Program-made: the position numbers and the translations under genes
In this document: positions 10,429-18,283 of the stretch, one piece after another
Numbering within the stretch: the stretch's first letter is position 1
Layout of the letters: each line of letters begins with the position of its first letter
Notes under the pieces: model-generated
What the model saw: the letters and a program-made list of their open reading frames with translations, nothing else
Database searches by the model: none
What the model was told of the DNA's origin: nothing
DNA from: Methylobacterium cerastii
GTDB lineage: Bacteria > Pseudomonadota > Alphaproteobacteria > Rhizobiales > Beijerinckiaceae
DNA: 51,621 bases
NCBI RefSeq assembly: GCF_022179125.1
Contig: NZ_BPQG01000047.1
Span: 1-51,621, forward strand
Reading direction: 5' to 3'

Positions 10429-11988
10429 ATGTTCCAATTTCGAGAAGGCAAACGCGGGACGGTGGATAAGGTGGCACGGGGCGTGAACAAATCGGTCGCG
10501 GCCACGCCCGAGGCGCCGCCTCGGCTCGACGACGGGCGCTCCGCGGCCGGCTCGGCCGACCCCTCGGCCTACGGGCGGCGGCTGGTCCCGCGCCCGCACC
10601 AGGTCGAGGCCGCCGAGGCGATGCTGGCGGCGCGCGCGGCCGGCCGGCCCGGCTTCCTGCTCGGCGACGCCACCGGGCTCGGCAAGACGCTGTCGGTCTG
10701 GACGGCCCTGGCCGCGATGCCCGAACGCGACGTGCTGATCGTCTGCCCGAAGGGCGCCATGCCGCAATGGCGCCGCACCCTGGCGCTGTCCGGGTTGCCG
10801 GAGAAGGCGGTGACGCTCGTCAACTACGAGCGCACCAAGGGGCTGATGGCGCCGCCGGCCGCGGGCACGCGGCGGTCGGCCCGCGCCAAGAACAACGCGC
10901 TCGCCAAGCACGGCAGCCTGCGCCGGGCCTGGCCCCTGGTCGTGTTCGACGAGAGCCATCGCCTGCGCAACCCGTACAGCCAGCAGAGCCTCGTCTGCCG
11001 GCACCTCGCGGATGCGGCCGTGTTCACGAGCTACGTCAGCGCGACCGCCGGCCAGGCGCCGCACGAGCTGTTCTATCTCGGGCGGCTGCTCGGCGAGGCC
11101 GCCGACGCGCCGACGGAGACGCTCGCCGAGTTCAGGGTTCTGATGCAGCGCCTCGGGATCGGCCGGGCCAAGGGGCGATGGGTGAACTGGTCCTGGACCA
11201 GCAACGCGCAGGACTGCGCCGTGATGGCCGACCTGCTCTACACCGGCCCCCGCGCCATCGGCCTGCGGCGTCGGCCGGGCGACATCGCCGGCTGGCCGGA
11301 GGTGGAGCGCGCGCTCGCTCCGACCGAGCTGACCGCCAACGCGCGCCGCCTCTACGCCGCGACGTGGCGCGAGTTCCGTCGCGAGTTCGGCCTCCTGGGC
11401 GGAAGCACCCGGCGTCCGACCGGGTGGGCCGCGGACCTGCGCTTCCGGCAGAAGGCGAGCCTGCTGCGCGTGGACGGGACGGCCGACTTCGTCGAGCTCC
11501 TTCTCGGGGCCGGCGAGCAGGTCGCGATCTCCGTCGCCTTCCTGGAGACGGGGGCGGCGCTGCGGGCGAGCCTGGAGACGCGGGGCTGGTCGGTCGGCAG
11601 CATCGACGGCCGGCAGGACGCCGAGGCGAACGAGGCGACGCGGCGGGCCTTCCAGACGGGGGCGCTCGACGCGGTCGTGTTCACGGTCACCGAGTCGATC
11701 TCGCTCCATCGCAACGAGCTGCCGGGCGGCGAGCGCACCCGTGCCCTGGTGATCCACGACATGCGCCACAGCGCGATCCAGCTGGCCCAGATCGAAGGCC
11801 GCTGCCACCGGGACGGGCAGGCCGCGATCATCCACTACGCCTACGCCGAGGGCACGGTGGAGGAGGCGATCACCCACACCGTGATCCAGCGGATGGCGAC
11901 GATGGGCGCGATGGCCGGCGAGGACACCGACCTGCTCGAGGCGATCATGGCCCGCCTGCTCGAGGACGATCCCGGCGAACCCGGCTGA
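10429..11988 (+). CDS. SNF2-like superfamily 2 ATPase/helicase
   Basis: The product is 519 residues from ATG (M-F-Q-F-R-E-G-K); GTG starts 11 and 14 codons later are alternatives. After a low-complexity N-terminus, an R-P-H-Q-V-E-A Q-motif precedes Walker A G-D-A-T-G-L-G-K-T (residues 79-87). The D-E-S-H box comes next, then a second RecA-like lobe ending in Q-I-E-G-R-C-H-R-D-G-Q, the SNF2/RAD54-type arginine-finger motif VI (usually R-I-G-Q). There is no DNA-binding accessory domain, nuclease or methylase, and the neighbours are unrelated small genes. It probably translocates on duplex DNA; its biological role is unknown. Relatives occur in prophages, but no phage gene is adjacent. Confidence 0.8.
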   Translation: MFQFREGKRGTVDKVARGVNKSVAATPEAPPRLDDGRSAAGSADPSAYGRRLVPRPHQVEAAEAMLAARAAGRPGFLLGDATGLGKTLSVWTALAAMPERDVLIVCPKGAMPQWRRTLALSGLPEKAVTLVNYERTKGLMAPPAAGTRRSARAKNNALAKHGSLRRAWPLVVFDESHRLRNPYSQQSLVCRHLADAAVFTSYVSATAGQAPHELFYLGRLLGEAADAPTETLAEFRVLMQRLGIGRAKGRWVNWSWTSNAQDCAVMADLLYTGPRAIGLRRRPGDIAGWPEVERALAPTELTANARRLYAATWREFRREFGLLGGSTRRPTGWAADLRFRQKASLLRVDGTADFVELLLGAGEQVAISVAFLETGAALRASLETRGWSVGSIDGRQDAEANEATRRAFQTGALDAVVFTVTESISLHRNELPGGERTRALVIHDMRHSAIQLAQIEGRCHRDGQAAIIHYAYAEGTVEEAITHTVIQRMATMGAMAGEDTDLLEAIMARLLEDDPGEPG

Positions 11989-12010
11989 CGGCGATCAGCC
12001 GGAGGTTGGC

Positions 12011-12184
12011 TCAGTCCTCCCAGGACCGCAGCCCGCACACCCAAACCGTCACCACGACGGGGCCGGCGATGAGCAGCGACAGGGTGAGTTGATCCGTCGG
12101 GTCGCTGGTGAAGGCGCGGGCCACCGCGGGCCCGATCAGGGCGCAGCCGGCGCCGGCCAGGATCGCGACCGTTCGTGGGGTCAT
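12011..12184 (-). CDS. Small two-helix membrane protein
   Basis: The product is 57 residues, starting M-T-P-R-T-V-A with GAGGTG 6 nt upstream. Two hydrophobic segments are separated by a short polar turn (R-A-F-T-S-D-P-T-D-Q), and the end is W-V-C-G-L-R-S-W-E-D. No family recognised. It is convergent with the helicase, with 22 bp between the stops. Confidence 0.55.
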   Translation of the reverse strand: MTPRTVAILAGAGCALIGPAVARAFTSDPTDQLTLSLLIAGPVVVTVWVCGLRSWED

Positions 12185-12403
12185 CACGTCACCTCGCAAG
12201 CGATCGGCACCTGTCGTCCACGCCCGCCCAGAAACGGGGGAGAAGCTGGGTACGAGGGGCGCGGACGGTCGATCCTCGGACCGACCCTTGCGTAAGCGTC
12301 GAAGGCGCGATTCGTTCGCGCCGGCGCGCAGATGCCGCGGCTCCCCGACCGGCCAGGGCACCGGACCGATCGCCGGGACGCCCTGCCGTCGGCAGCGCCC
12401 GCG

Positions 12404-13108
12404 CTACGCCGGAAGGACGACGACCTTGGTCTTCACCGGCGTCCGCGCATAGAGGTGGATCATGTCCTGGCTTAGCAGGCCGACGCAGCCGCTGGTGATG
12501 CCGCTGCCGATCGTGTCGGGCTCGCTCGAGGCGTAGATCGTGTAGAGCGTGTAGGCGCCGTTCTGGTAGAGGTGCAGGGTGCGGGCGCCGAGGGGGTTGT
12601 CGAGGCCGCCCGGCATGCCGCGGGCGTACTTGGCCGCCTCCGGCTGGCGGCGGATCATCTCCTTGGGCGGCGTCCAGGTCGCCCACTCGGACTTGCGCCC
12701 GACATAGGCGTCGCCGTGCCACAGGAAGCCGTCGCGTCCGACGTTGGCGCCGTAGCGGGTGGCGTTTCCGTCGCCCTCGATCCGGTAGACGTAGAAGTTG
12801 GCGGGGTCGACCACGATCGTGCCGGCGGCCTCCTTGGTCTCGTAGCGGACCGTGCGGCGGTAAAACTTCGGATCGAGCTTGCTGATGTCGGCCGCCGGGA
12901 TCGGAAACTTCTCGTCCGGCATCGGCCCGTAGGTCCGCGTCGCCTCGGCGAGCAGGATGCCGTCCGTCGTCGCGCAGCTGCCGAGGCCGATGGCGCCGAG
13001 CCCGACCGCCGAGCCGGCCAGGAACGACCGGCGGCTCAGGATCGCCGGCCGGCCGAGTGCGGTGCGATCGCGTTCGCCGGAATCGGCATGCCCACCGTTG
13101 ACGATCAT
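12404..13108 (-). CDS. YkuD-fold (L,D-transpeptidase family) protein, Tat/lipoprotein, degenerate active site
   Basis: The product is 234 residues. The N-terminus carries a twin-arginine motif (S25-R-R-S-F-L-A) followed by a hydrophobic stretch and a lipobox L-G-S-C with Cys45, so export by Tat and lipidation are predicted. The YkuD domain occupies about residues 90-232 (Y-R-I-E-G-D-G-N-A-T-R-Y, G-x-N-V-G-R-D-G-F-L-W-x-G). The catalytic loop has Cys208 in T-S-G-C-V-G, but the family's upstream His (I-H-G-T) is I-Y-A-S here and the Arg after C-I/V is Gly. Active members crosslink peptidoglycan or attach Braun-type lipoproteins; activity here is doubtful. Confidence 0.8.
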   Translation of the reverse strand: MIVNGGHADSGERDRTALGRPAILSRRSFLAGSAVGLGAIGLGSCATTDGILLAEATRTYGPMPDEKFPIPAADISKLDPKFYRRTVRYETKEAAGTIVVDPANFYVYRIEGDGNATRYGANVGRDGFLWHGDAYVGRKSEWATWTPPKEMIRRQPEAAKYARGMPGGLDNPLGARTLHLYQNGAYTLYTIYASSEPDTIGSGITSGCVGLLSQDMIHLYARTPVKTKVVVLPA

Positions 13109-13319
13109 GATCCCGAACGTCCCATATCCTGCGGTGCGGTTTCGCGCACGCGCAGGGCTGCGTTGGTCCTGGTGTACCGCCGGACCGGACCGGCGAAACC
13201 CGACCGTATCGGCAAGCTCGGCTTTTGCGTCGGGAGTGTGGCAAAAGTCCCGCGGCGCCGCGACTGTCCACCGGAGCCGCGCGATCACCGGCAGCGCGGG
13301 GCGTCCGGGTCGCCCGGGA

Positions 13320-13763
13320 TCAGGGGCGGCCGTGCTGCCGGCCCGCGAGACGGTCGAGGAGCACGTGCGGCACGCCGGGACCGGCATCTTCCTCGCCGAA
13401 ATGCAGGACCGACAAGGCCAGGAAGCCGGCGAGCGCCGCAAGCGGCGCGAGCTGCCAGGCGAGGAGGACCAGGGCCGAGAGGCCGAGATAGGGGATGGCG
13501 AAGACCCCGAACCACGCCCGGCCGTAGCGGGGACGCAGAAGCGGTGCCGCGATCGCGCCGTCGAGCGCCCCGTGGGGTACACCGAGGACGATCACGACCG
13601 AGAGCGCCGCGAGCCAGGAGGCTTCGCGCGGCAGGAACGCGGAGGCGACGAGCCCGAGCGCGACGAGCGCGGCGGCCAGGTGTGGCAGCCGGGCCGTCGC
13701 GGCGCGAAGGCGGCCCGCGGCGTCGGCCGCCGCGAGGGGCGGACGAGACGCGCGGACCGTCAT
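13320..13763 (-). CDS. blh: Brp/Blh-type beta-carotene 15,15'-dioxygenase, apparently C-terminally truncated
   Basis: The product is 147 residues. It starts 5 bp after the rhodopsin stop on the same strand, so the two are almost certainly one operon. Brp/Blh enzymes split beta-carotene into two retinals, the rhodopsin chromophore. The N-terminal half is clear: transmembrane segments, G-V-P-H-G-A-L-D with His64, and S-V-L-H-F-G-E-E-D with His121. Family members have about 280-330 residues and two more iron-ligand histidines in the second half. Here similarity stops at G-P-G-V-P and a TGA follows 17 codons later; only about 210 bp remain before the YkuD gene, and no frame there continues the family. 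Probably non-functional unless complemented in trans. Confidence 0.7.
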   Translation of the reverse strand: MTVRASRPPLAAADAAGRLRAATARLPHLAAALVALGLVASAFLPREASWLAALSVVIVLGVPHGALDGAIAAPLLRPRYGRAWFGVFAIPYLGLSALVLLAWQLAPLAALAGFLALSVLHFGEEDAGPGVPHVLLDRLAGRQHGRP

Positions 13764-13768
13764 GCGGT

Positions 13769-14521
13769 TCAAGCCGCCCGGCGCAGCGGCTTGGCGGCGG
13801 CCGTTCCCTCGGCCAGGTCGCGATCGACGGCGCGGGTCGTCTCCATCGTCGCCATGATGCCGTAGGCGACCTTGGCGGTCAGATCGAGGAGCGCGACCAC
13901 GGCGAGCGCGACGGCGGGCGAGAGTAGGCCGAGGCCATCCTGGCCGACGAGGAGCACCACCGGGTAGGCGCACCAGACTCCGGTGAGGAACACGGCGTTG
14001 CGCAGGAAGGCTTTTCGCACGTCGGCCCGCTCGGCGGCGTTTTCCTCGCGCAGCTGCACGAAGATCCCGTAGAACACGGCCAGGAACGCGCCGCAGGAGA
14101 TGGCGAACCAGGTCCACTTCACCGCGGCGACCTCGGACAGGCCGAAGGCCAGCGCCGTGACGATCATGATCAGGTCGGAGCCGACGAGGCCCCAGACCAC
14201 GGCCTGCCGGCGCATGCCGGAATGCATCGCGGTGCGCGCGAGCCCGACGAGCAGGAGCGGCGTGGTGAAGGTCCAGTCGATGTAGCGCGCGACGTAGAAT
14301 TGCCGCGCGACGTCCGCCGCGTCGGGGCCGGCCGGGAGGGTGATGCTGCCCTGCCCCGTCGCCATGGCGAAGTAGGAGCATGCGGCGATGATCGGCACGA
14401 TCCCGTGGATGATCCCGTCGGCTTCCTCGGTGGGCGTCCGCCGCTTCGCCAGTAACAGGATCGCGGCAGCTCCGGCGGCCATGCCGGCGCAGCCCAGCCA
14501 CAGCCAGAATTGAGGCGTCAT
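13769..14521 (-). CDS. Microbial (type I) rhodopsin, DTG-motif proton-pump type
   Basis: The product is 250 residues with seven hydrophobic helices. Helix C reads R79-Y-I-D82-W-T-F-T86-T-P-L-L90-L-V-G93, aligned with bacteriorhodopsin R82/D85/T89/D96. The proton acceptor (D82) and T86 are kept, but the cytoplasmic donor position is Gly93, giving a DTG motif. Helix G holds D213 and the retinal Schiff-base lysine K217 in L-D-L-T-A-K-V. L90 occupies the proteorhodopsin L/Q105 tuning site, which predicts green absorption. DTG proteins form a known proteobacterial group shown to pump protons outward. A blh-like gene follows directly. The inner membrane is the expected location. Confidence 0.93.
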   Translation of the reverse strand: MTPQFWLWLGCAGMAAGAAAILLLAKRRTPTEEADGIIHGIVPIIAACSYFAMATGQGSITLPAGPDAADVARQFYVARYIDWTFTTPLLLVGLARTAMHSGMRRQAVVWGLVGSDLIMIVTALAFGLSEVAAVKWTWFAISCGAFLAVFYGIFVQLREENAAERADVRKAFLRNAVFLTGVWCAYPVVLLVGQDGLGLLSPAVALAVVALLDLTAKVAYGIMATMETTRAVDRDLAEGTAAAKPLRRAA

Positions 14522-14634
14522 CGTTGTCTCGTCGGTCGGGGGATGAAAGCGCGTCCGGGAACGTGGCAGCGCCCGAGCCCAATCCCCCTCACCCCCGATC
14601 GTTGCGCCGGCGCGTTGTCGCGGGCGCGGCACCA

Positions 14635-15948
14635 TCACGGGCGCGGGACCCTCGCGGGCGGACGGGTGCCGAGGTGGTCGCGCAGGGTGCGGCCCGCGTA
14701 CTCCGTGCGGACGAGGCCGCGCCGGCGCAGCTCCGGCAGGACCAGCTCGATGAAGTCGTCGAGGCCGCCGGGCAGGGTCGCCGGCATGACGTTGAAGCCG
14801 TCGGCCCCGCCGGCGCGGAAGCGCGCCTCCATCTCGTCGGCGATCTGCGTGGGCGTCCCGACGATCTGCGAGTGGCCCCGCGCCCCGGCGATCCGCAGGT
14901 AGAGCTGTCGCAGGGTCAGGCCCTCGCGGCGGGCGAGGTCGAACATCAGCTGCTGGCGCGACTTGGCGCCCTCGGCCTCCGGCAGCTCCGGCACCGGGCC
15001 GTCGGGATCGAAGCCGGAGAGGTCGAAGCTGCCGACCATCCGCTCGAGCAGGGCGAGGCCCACCACCGGGTCGATCAGGTCCTGCAGCGCCTCGAACTTG
15101 GCCCGCGCCTCCGCCTCGCTGCGCCCGACCACCGGGAACAGGCCCGGCATCACCTTGAGGTCGTCGGGGCTGCGGCCGAACCGCGGCAGGCGCGCCTTGA
15201 GGTCGCCGGCGAACTCGACCGCCTCGACAAGCGTCTGGTTGGCGGTGAACACGACTTCGGCGGTGCGGGCCGCCAGATCCTTGCCCGGCCCCGACGAGCC
15301 CGCCTGCACCACCACGGGCTGGCCTTGCGGCGTGCGCGAGATGTTGAGCGGTCCGCGCACCTCGAAATGCGTCCCGCGATGGTTCAGCGGGCGGAAGCCG
15401 TCGGGCTTCGAGAACTGGCCGCTCGCGCGGTCGATCACGACCGCGTCGTCGTCCCAGGTGTTCCACAGCCCGAGCACCACGTCGACGAATTCCTCGGCCC
15501 GGGCGTAGCGGTCGCCGTGGCGGGCGATGCCGGCCTCGCCGAAGTTGGCGGCTTCCGCGTCGGTGGTCGAGGTGACGAGGTTCCAGCCGGCCCGGCCGCC
15601 GCTGAGGTGGTCGAGGGAGGCGAAGCGCCGGGCGACGTTGTAGGGCTCGTTGAAGCTGGTGGAGGTGGTCGCCACGAGCCCGATCCGGTGGGTGACCGCG
15701 GCCAGCGCCGAGAGCAGCGTCACCGGCTCGAAGTGGGTGGAGCGGGCCGTGCGCTCGGACGAGCGCAGGTTGCCGTCGCGGATGCCGGAGCCGTCCTCGA
15801 GGAAGACGAGGTCGAACTTGGCCGCCTCGGCCCGCTGCGCCCAGCCGACGTAGCGTTCGAGGTTGAGGCCGCCGTCGGCCTCGCTCGACGGATGGCGCCA
15901 GCCCGCCACGTGGTGGCCGGTGGCGTAGAAGAACGCACCGAGGCGCAT
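14635..15948 (-). CDS. NtaA/SnaA/DmoA-family FMN-dependent monooxygenase
   Basis: The product is 437 residues from ATG (M-R-L-G-A-F-F-Y), the family's usual start; a TTG ten codons upstream is an alternative. It is a bacterial luciferase-like TIM barrel. Diagnostic segments are T-G-H-H-V-A-G-W-R-H-P near the N-terminus, F-L-E-D-G-S-G, T-T-S-T-S-F-N-E-P-Y-N-V-A-R-R-F-A-S-L-D, S-G-G-R-A-G-W-N-L-V-T-S, V-V-V-Q-A-G-S-S-G-P-G-K and a C-terminal G-T-P-T-Q-I-A-D-E-M. These two-component enzymes use FMNH2 from a partner reductase to oxidise chelators, dibenzothiophene sulfone or organosulfur compounds. The substrate is not predictable, and no reductase gene lies nearby. Confidence 0.9.
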   Translation of the reverse strand: MRLGAFFYATGHHVAGWRHPSSEADGGLNLERYVGWAQRAEAAKFDLVFLEDGSGIRDGNLRSSERTARSTHFEPVTLLSALAAVTHRIGLVATTSTSFNEPYNVARRFASLDHLSGGRAGWNLVTSTTDAEAANFGEAGIARHGDRYARAEEFVDVVLGLWNTWDDDAVVIDRASGQFSKPDGFRPLNHRGTHFEVRGPLNISRTPQGQPVVVQAGSSGPGKDLAARTAEVVFTANQTLVEAVEFAGDLKARLPRFGRSPDDLKVMPGLFPVVGRSEAEARAKFEALQDLIDPVVGLALLERMVGSFDLSGFDPDGPVPELPEAEGAKSRQQLMFDLARREGLTLRQLYLRIAGARGHSQIVGTPTQIADEMEARFRAGGADGFNVMPATLPGGLDDFIELVLPELRRRGLVRTEYAGRTLRDHLGTRPPARVPRP

Positions 15949-16116
15949 CGTGCCGTGTCTCGCGGTGTCCTGTCCCAAGGTGCCCTACCCCGCCATCCTG
16001 TCGTGAAGCTCGCGCGAGCCTGGAGTCCCACCGCCCGCCTTGCGAGAACGCACCGGGCGGCGGGCCGTTTCAGCCGAGCCTGCGCACGCACCGGAGAGCC
16101 CGGCTCCAGCCTCGCC

Positions 16117-16671
16117 TTACGGGTGCTTGTGGATCGGGTCGACCCAGTGGACGGCCTCGGGGCGCTCCACCGGCTCGACGTCGGGGATGTTGACCACCAC
16201 CGCCTCGTTGTCGGAGCGCACCAGCACGCATTGCAGGGTCTCGTCGGGCGAGGCGTTGATCTCCTGGTGCGGCACGAAGGGCGGCACGAAGATGAAGTCG
16301 CCGGGGCCGGCTTCCGCGACGTATTCGAGCCGGTCGCCCCAGCGCATCCGGGCGCGCCCCGACAGCACGAAGATCACGCTCTCCAGGACGCCGTGATGGT
16401 GCACCCCGGTCTTGGCGTCGGGCTCGATCGCCACGGTGCCGGCCCAGATCTTCTGCGCGCCGACGCGGGCATGGTCGATCGCCACCTGCCGGAACATGCC
16501 CGGCGTCTGCGCGGTGTTGGCGTCGAGCTTGTCGCCGGGGACCACCCGCACGCCGTCGTGCTTCCAGCGCTCGGTGCCGGCGGCCGGCGCCTCGCCTTCG
16601 TGCGGATGGCCGTGGGACGTGTCGTCGTGGGGCGTATCTTGGTGAGGCGCATCTTCGTGAGGATCGTGCAT
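16117..16671 (-). CDS. Cupin-domain protein with His/Asp-rich N-terminus
   Basis: The product is 184 residues. Residues 1-26 are extremely His/Asp-rich (H-E-D-A-P-H-Q-D-T-P-H-D-D-T) and could bind metal. A single cupin fold follows: motif 1 is H-H-H-G-V-L-E-S-V-I-F-V-L-S-G, with the metal ligands expected in H-H-H and Glu, and motif 2 is P-G-D-F-I-F-V-P-P-F-V-P-H-Q-E. The W-V-D-P-I-H-K-H-P end adds more histidines. Small cupins of this kind are metal-dependent enzymes or binding proteins; no substrate can be assigned. It lies 168 bp upstream of the monooxygenase on the same strand, but co-transcription is unproven. Confidence 0.8.
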   Translation of the reverse strand: MHDPHEDAPHQDTPHDDTSHGHPHEGEAPAAGTERWKHDGVRVVPGDKLDANTAQTPGMFRQVAIDHARVGAQKIWAGTVAIEPDAKTGVHHHGVLESVIFVLSGRARMRWGDRLEYVAEAGPGDFIFVPPFVPHQEINASPDETLQCVLVRSDNEAVVVNIPDVEPVERPEAVHWVDPIHKHP

Positions 16672-16744
16672 CGCAAGGCTCCCGCTCGCCGGCCGTTCGG
16701 CGCATCCTAGCTGGTTGCGGGCCGCCGGTGCGAGCGGGGCGTCG

Positions 16745-16927
16745 TCATCGCCGCCGCGTCCTCAGGGCGAGCGCCAGGGCCGCCGGCCAGAACGCGAGGC
16801 TGAGGGCGATTACCGGGCCGACGTTTCGCCCCTTCCACAGCGCGATGCCGACCGGAAGGAACAGGACGGGGATCGCGACCGCGAGAAACAGCCAGAACGC
16901 GCGGTCGCCCATGACGTCTTCAGGCAT
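16745..16927 (-). CDS. Small two-helix membrane protein
   Basis: The product is 60 residues from the ATG giving M-P-E-D-V-M-G-D; an ATG five codons later is possible, and the frame is open 26 codons further 5'. Two hydrophobic segments (F-W-L-F-L-A-V-A-I-P-V-L-F-L and I-A-L-S-L-A-F-W-P-A-A-L-A-L-A) flank W-K-G-R-N-V-G, and the protein ends in R-T-R-R-R. No family recognised with confidence. Confidence 0.5.
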   Translation of the reverse strand: MPEDVMGDRAFWLFLAVAIPVLFLPVGIALWKGRNVGPVIALSLAFWPAALALALRTRRR

Positions 16928-17059
16928 GTCGCGACCGGCTTGGCGTTCTTCGGGGAATGGCCTGAAGGTCCGAGCGTCCGACGGTGCCCGTGATCGAGCG
17001 GGCACGCCGAACGCTTCGGAGTCCGCGTCGATCAGTATCTGGCGGCGCCGGCCGGCGGG

Positions 17060-17320
17060 TCAGCTCAGGCCGTGCTTGCACGCGTTGCGGAATTTCTTGC
17101 GCGCCTTGCCGTGCAGACCCTGCTTGTCGGCCTGCATCGAGCAGTCCTTCGACTTGGCGGTCCGCTCCGCACTCGGGACGGCGGGCTTCCCCGTCGGCGC
17201 CGGTGCAGACGCCGCCGAGCCGGGCACCACGCCGGGGCTGGGGGCCGTGCCCTGCGCGTAGGCCGGGACCGCGAGGAGGAGGCTGCCGGCGACGACGGCG
17301 GCGGCGCGATTGAACGTCAT
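17060..17320 (-). CDS. PsiF-repeat-like secreted protein
   Basis: The product is 86 residues. A Sec signal peptide (hydrophobic core at residues 6-18, A-Y-A-Q cleavage near 22) is followed by an Ala/Pro/Ser-rich linker. One PsiF-type repeat comes last: C-S-M-Q-A-D-K-Q-G-L-H-G-K-A-R-K-K-F-R, then N-A-C-K. PsiF was named for phosphate-starvation induction in E. coli; its molecular role is unknown. A consensus EcfG-type promoter lies 28-53 bp upstream, which points to general-stress control. Periplasmic location is inferred. Confidence 0.7.
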   Translation of the reverse strand: MTFNRAAAVVAGSLLLAVPAYAQGTAPSPGVVPGSAASAPAPTGKPAVPSAERTAKSKDCSMQADKQGLHGKARKKFRNACKHGLS

Positions 17321-17347
17321 GACGGGATGCTCCGGTGAGGCGCCAGA

Positions 17348-17373
17348 AACGGCTGCGCGCTGGCCGGCGTTCC
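17348..17373 (-). promoter_or_regulatory. EcfG-type promoter of the PsiF-like gene
   Basis: Read on the minus strand, GGAAC (17373-17369) is followed by exactly 17 bp and CGTT (17351-17348). This matches the alphaproteobacterial general-stress sigma factor EcfG consensus. The expected start of transcription would leave a leader of about 20 nt before the ATG at 17320. Confidence 0.6.
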
Positions 17374-17596
17374 ACCCCACACGGATCGTTGATCGCCGGC
17401 GCCCCTCGCCCACCGTGGAGTCCGGAGGCATCGGTCATCCTTCCGAAACCTGTCCGGCGCATTCTGGTGAACGCTGCATCGCCAGCCGGCAGATCCGCCC
17501 GATCCGCTGCGGCGGCCCTGCTCGCTCCGGCGACGCGGGGCCGCCCCGTTCGGGTTTTGGGACGGTCGCCCAGCGGGTCCGCCGGCCACACGCGCC

Positions 17597-17803
17597 TTAC
17601 CCCACCGGAATGTCAGGATCGTCCCGTTGCGGCCCGTCCGCTGCGTCGAGGCGTTCCTCGGCCGGCGTCTCCTCCGCGATGGGTGTGCGCAGCCAGGTCG
17701 CGATGCGCTGCAGGGCTTCGAGGGACGGGTCCTCCGGGCGGGGGCTGGCTGCGAGCGCCGCGCGGACGTCGCGCAGAAACGCTTCGGTGTCGTCATCGGA
17801 CAT
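17597..17803 (-). CDS. Small acidic protein of unknown function
   Basis: The product is 68 residues, starting M-S-D-D-D-T-E-A-F-L. The first half is helical (F-L-R-D-V-R-A-A-L-A), then P-S-L-E-A-L-Q-R-I-A-T-W-L and an acidic, Pro-rich tail. No family recognised. It stands alone between the PsiF-like and DUF2171 genes on the same strand. Confidence 0.45.
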   Translation of the reverse strand: MSDDDTEAFLRDVRAALAASPRPEDPSLEALQRIATWLRTPIAEETPAEERLDAADGPQRDDPDIPVG

Positions 17804-17952
17804 CGCTGCTCGTCGAAGCTTGCGGAACGCCGGTCGCCGGCTTGGTGCAAGGGCGCGTGCCTGGCTGTCGGCCGGCCTCGCCGCGGGCCACGCCGAACGC
17901 GTGCGACCCACTATGGAGGCCGCGCGCGTCGCGCGCGGCCCAACTCGCTCGG

Positions 17953-18186
17953 TCAGGAGGTCGACCACTCGCGCTTGACCTCCTCGGCCGGGCGGTCGAG
18001 GCGCACCATGTCGCCCTCGACGGACTGGACGAAGTCGACGGGGATGTAGTGATGCAGGCCGCCGGCCGCGGCGTCCTTCTTCGTCAGCTTGATCTCGCCC
18101 TTGTCGACGTGGTCGACCGTGCCGACGTGGGCTCCGTCCGAACCCACGACGTCTGCGTGTTCCTTGATCTCTGCGACGTCGACCAT
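17953..18186 (-). CDS. DUF2171 family protein (PRC-barrel-like)
   Basis: The product is 77 residues from the ATG giving M-V-D-V-A-E-I-K, with GGGAG 8 nt upstream; a GTG three codons earlier lies inside that leader. The short beta-rich pattern I-K-E-H-A-D-V-V-G-S-D-G-A-H-V-G-T-V-D-H-V, then I-K-L-T-K-K-D and H-H-Y-I-P-V-D-F-V, is typical of DUF2171 proteins, which are short PRC-barrel-like proteins often induced by stress. An EcfG-like promoter lies 28-53 bp upstream. It is divergent from the NodS-like gene. Confidence 0.8.
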   Translation of the reverse strand: MVDVAEIKEHADVVGSDGAHVGTVDHVDKGEIKLTKKDAAAGGLHHYIPVDFVQSVEGDMVRLDRPAEEVKREWSTS

Positions 18187-18213
18187 GCGTTTCACTCCCG
18201 ATCAGGCCCTCTC

Positions 18214-18239
18214 AACCGGGCCCGCGGGGCCGATGTTCC
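18214..18239 (-). promoter_or_regulatory. EcfG-like promoter of the DUF2171 gene
   Basis: On the minus strand GGAAC (18239-18235) is followed by 17 bp and GGTT (18217-18214), one base off the CGTT consensus. It is correctly placed for the start at 18186. Confidence 0.45.
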
Positions 18240-18283
18240 GGGAGCGTGAACTCTCGGAGGCCGGCGACCGGCCCGCCGCCCGC

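Noticed and set aside
10429-11988. Prophage remnant around the SNF2-like gene
   Set aside because: No integrase, terminase, capsid or lysis gene is near, and flanking genes are ordinary chromosomal types.
12404-13582. The YkuD frame extended upstream to 392 residues
   Set aside because: The first 158 codons overlap the rhodopsin/blh operon and are Ser/Arg-rich without structure; the Tat signal begins just after the chosen ATG.
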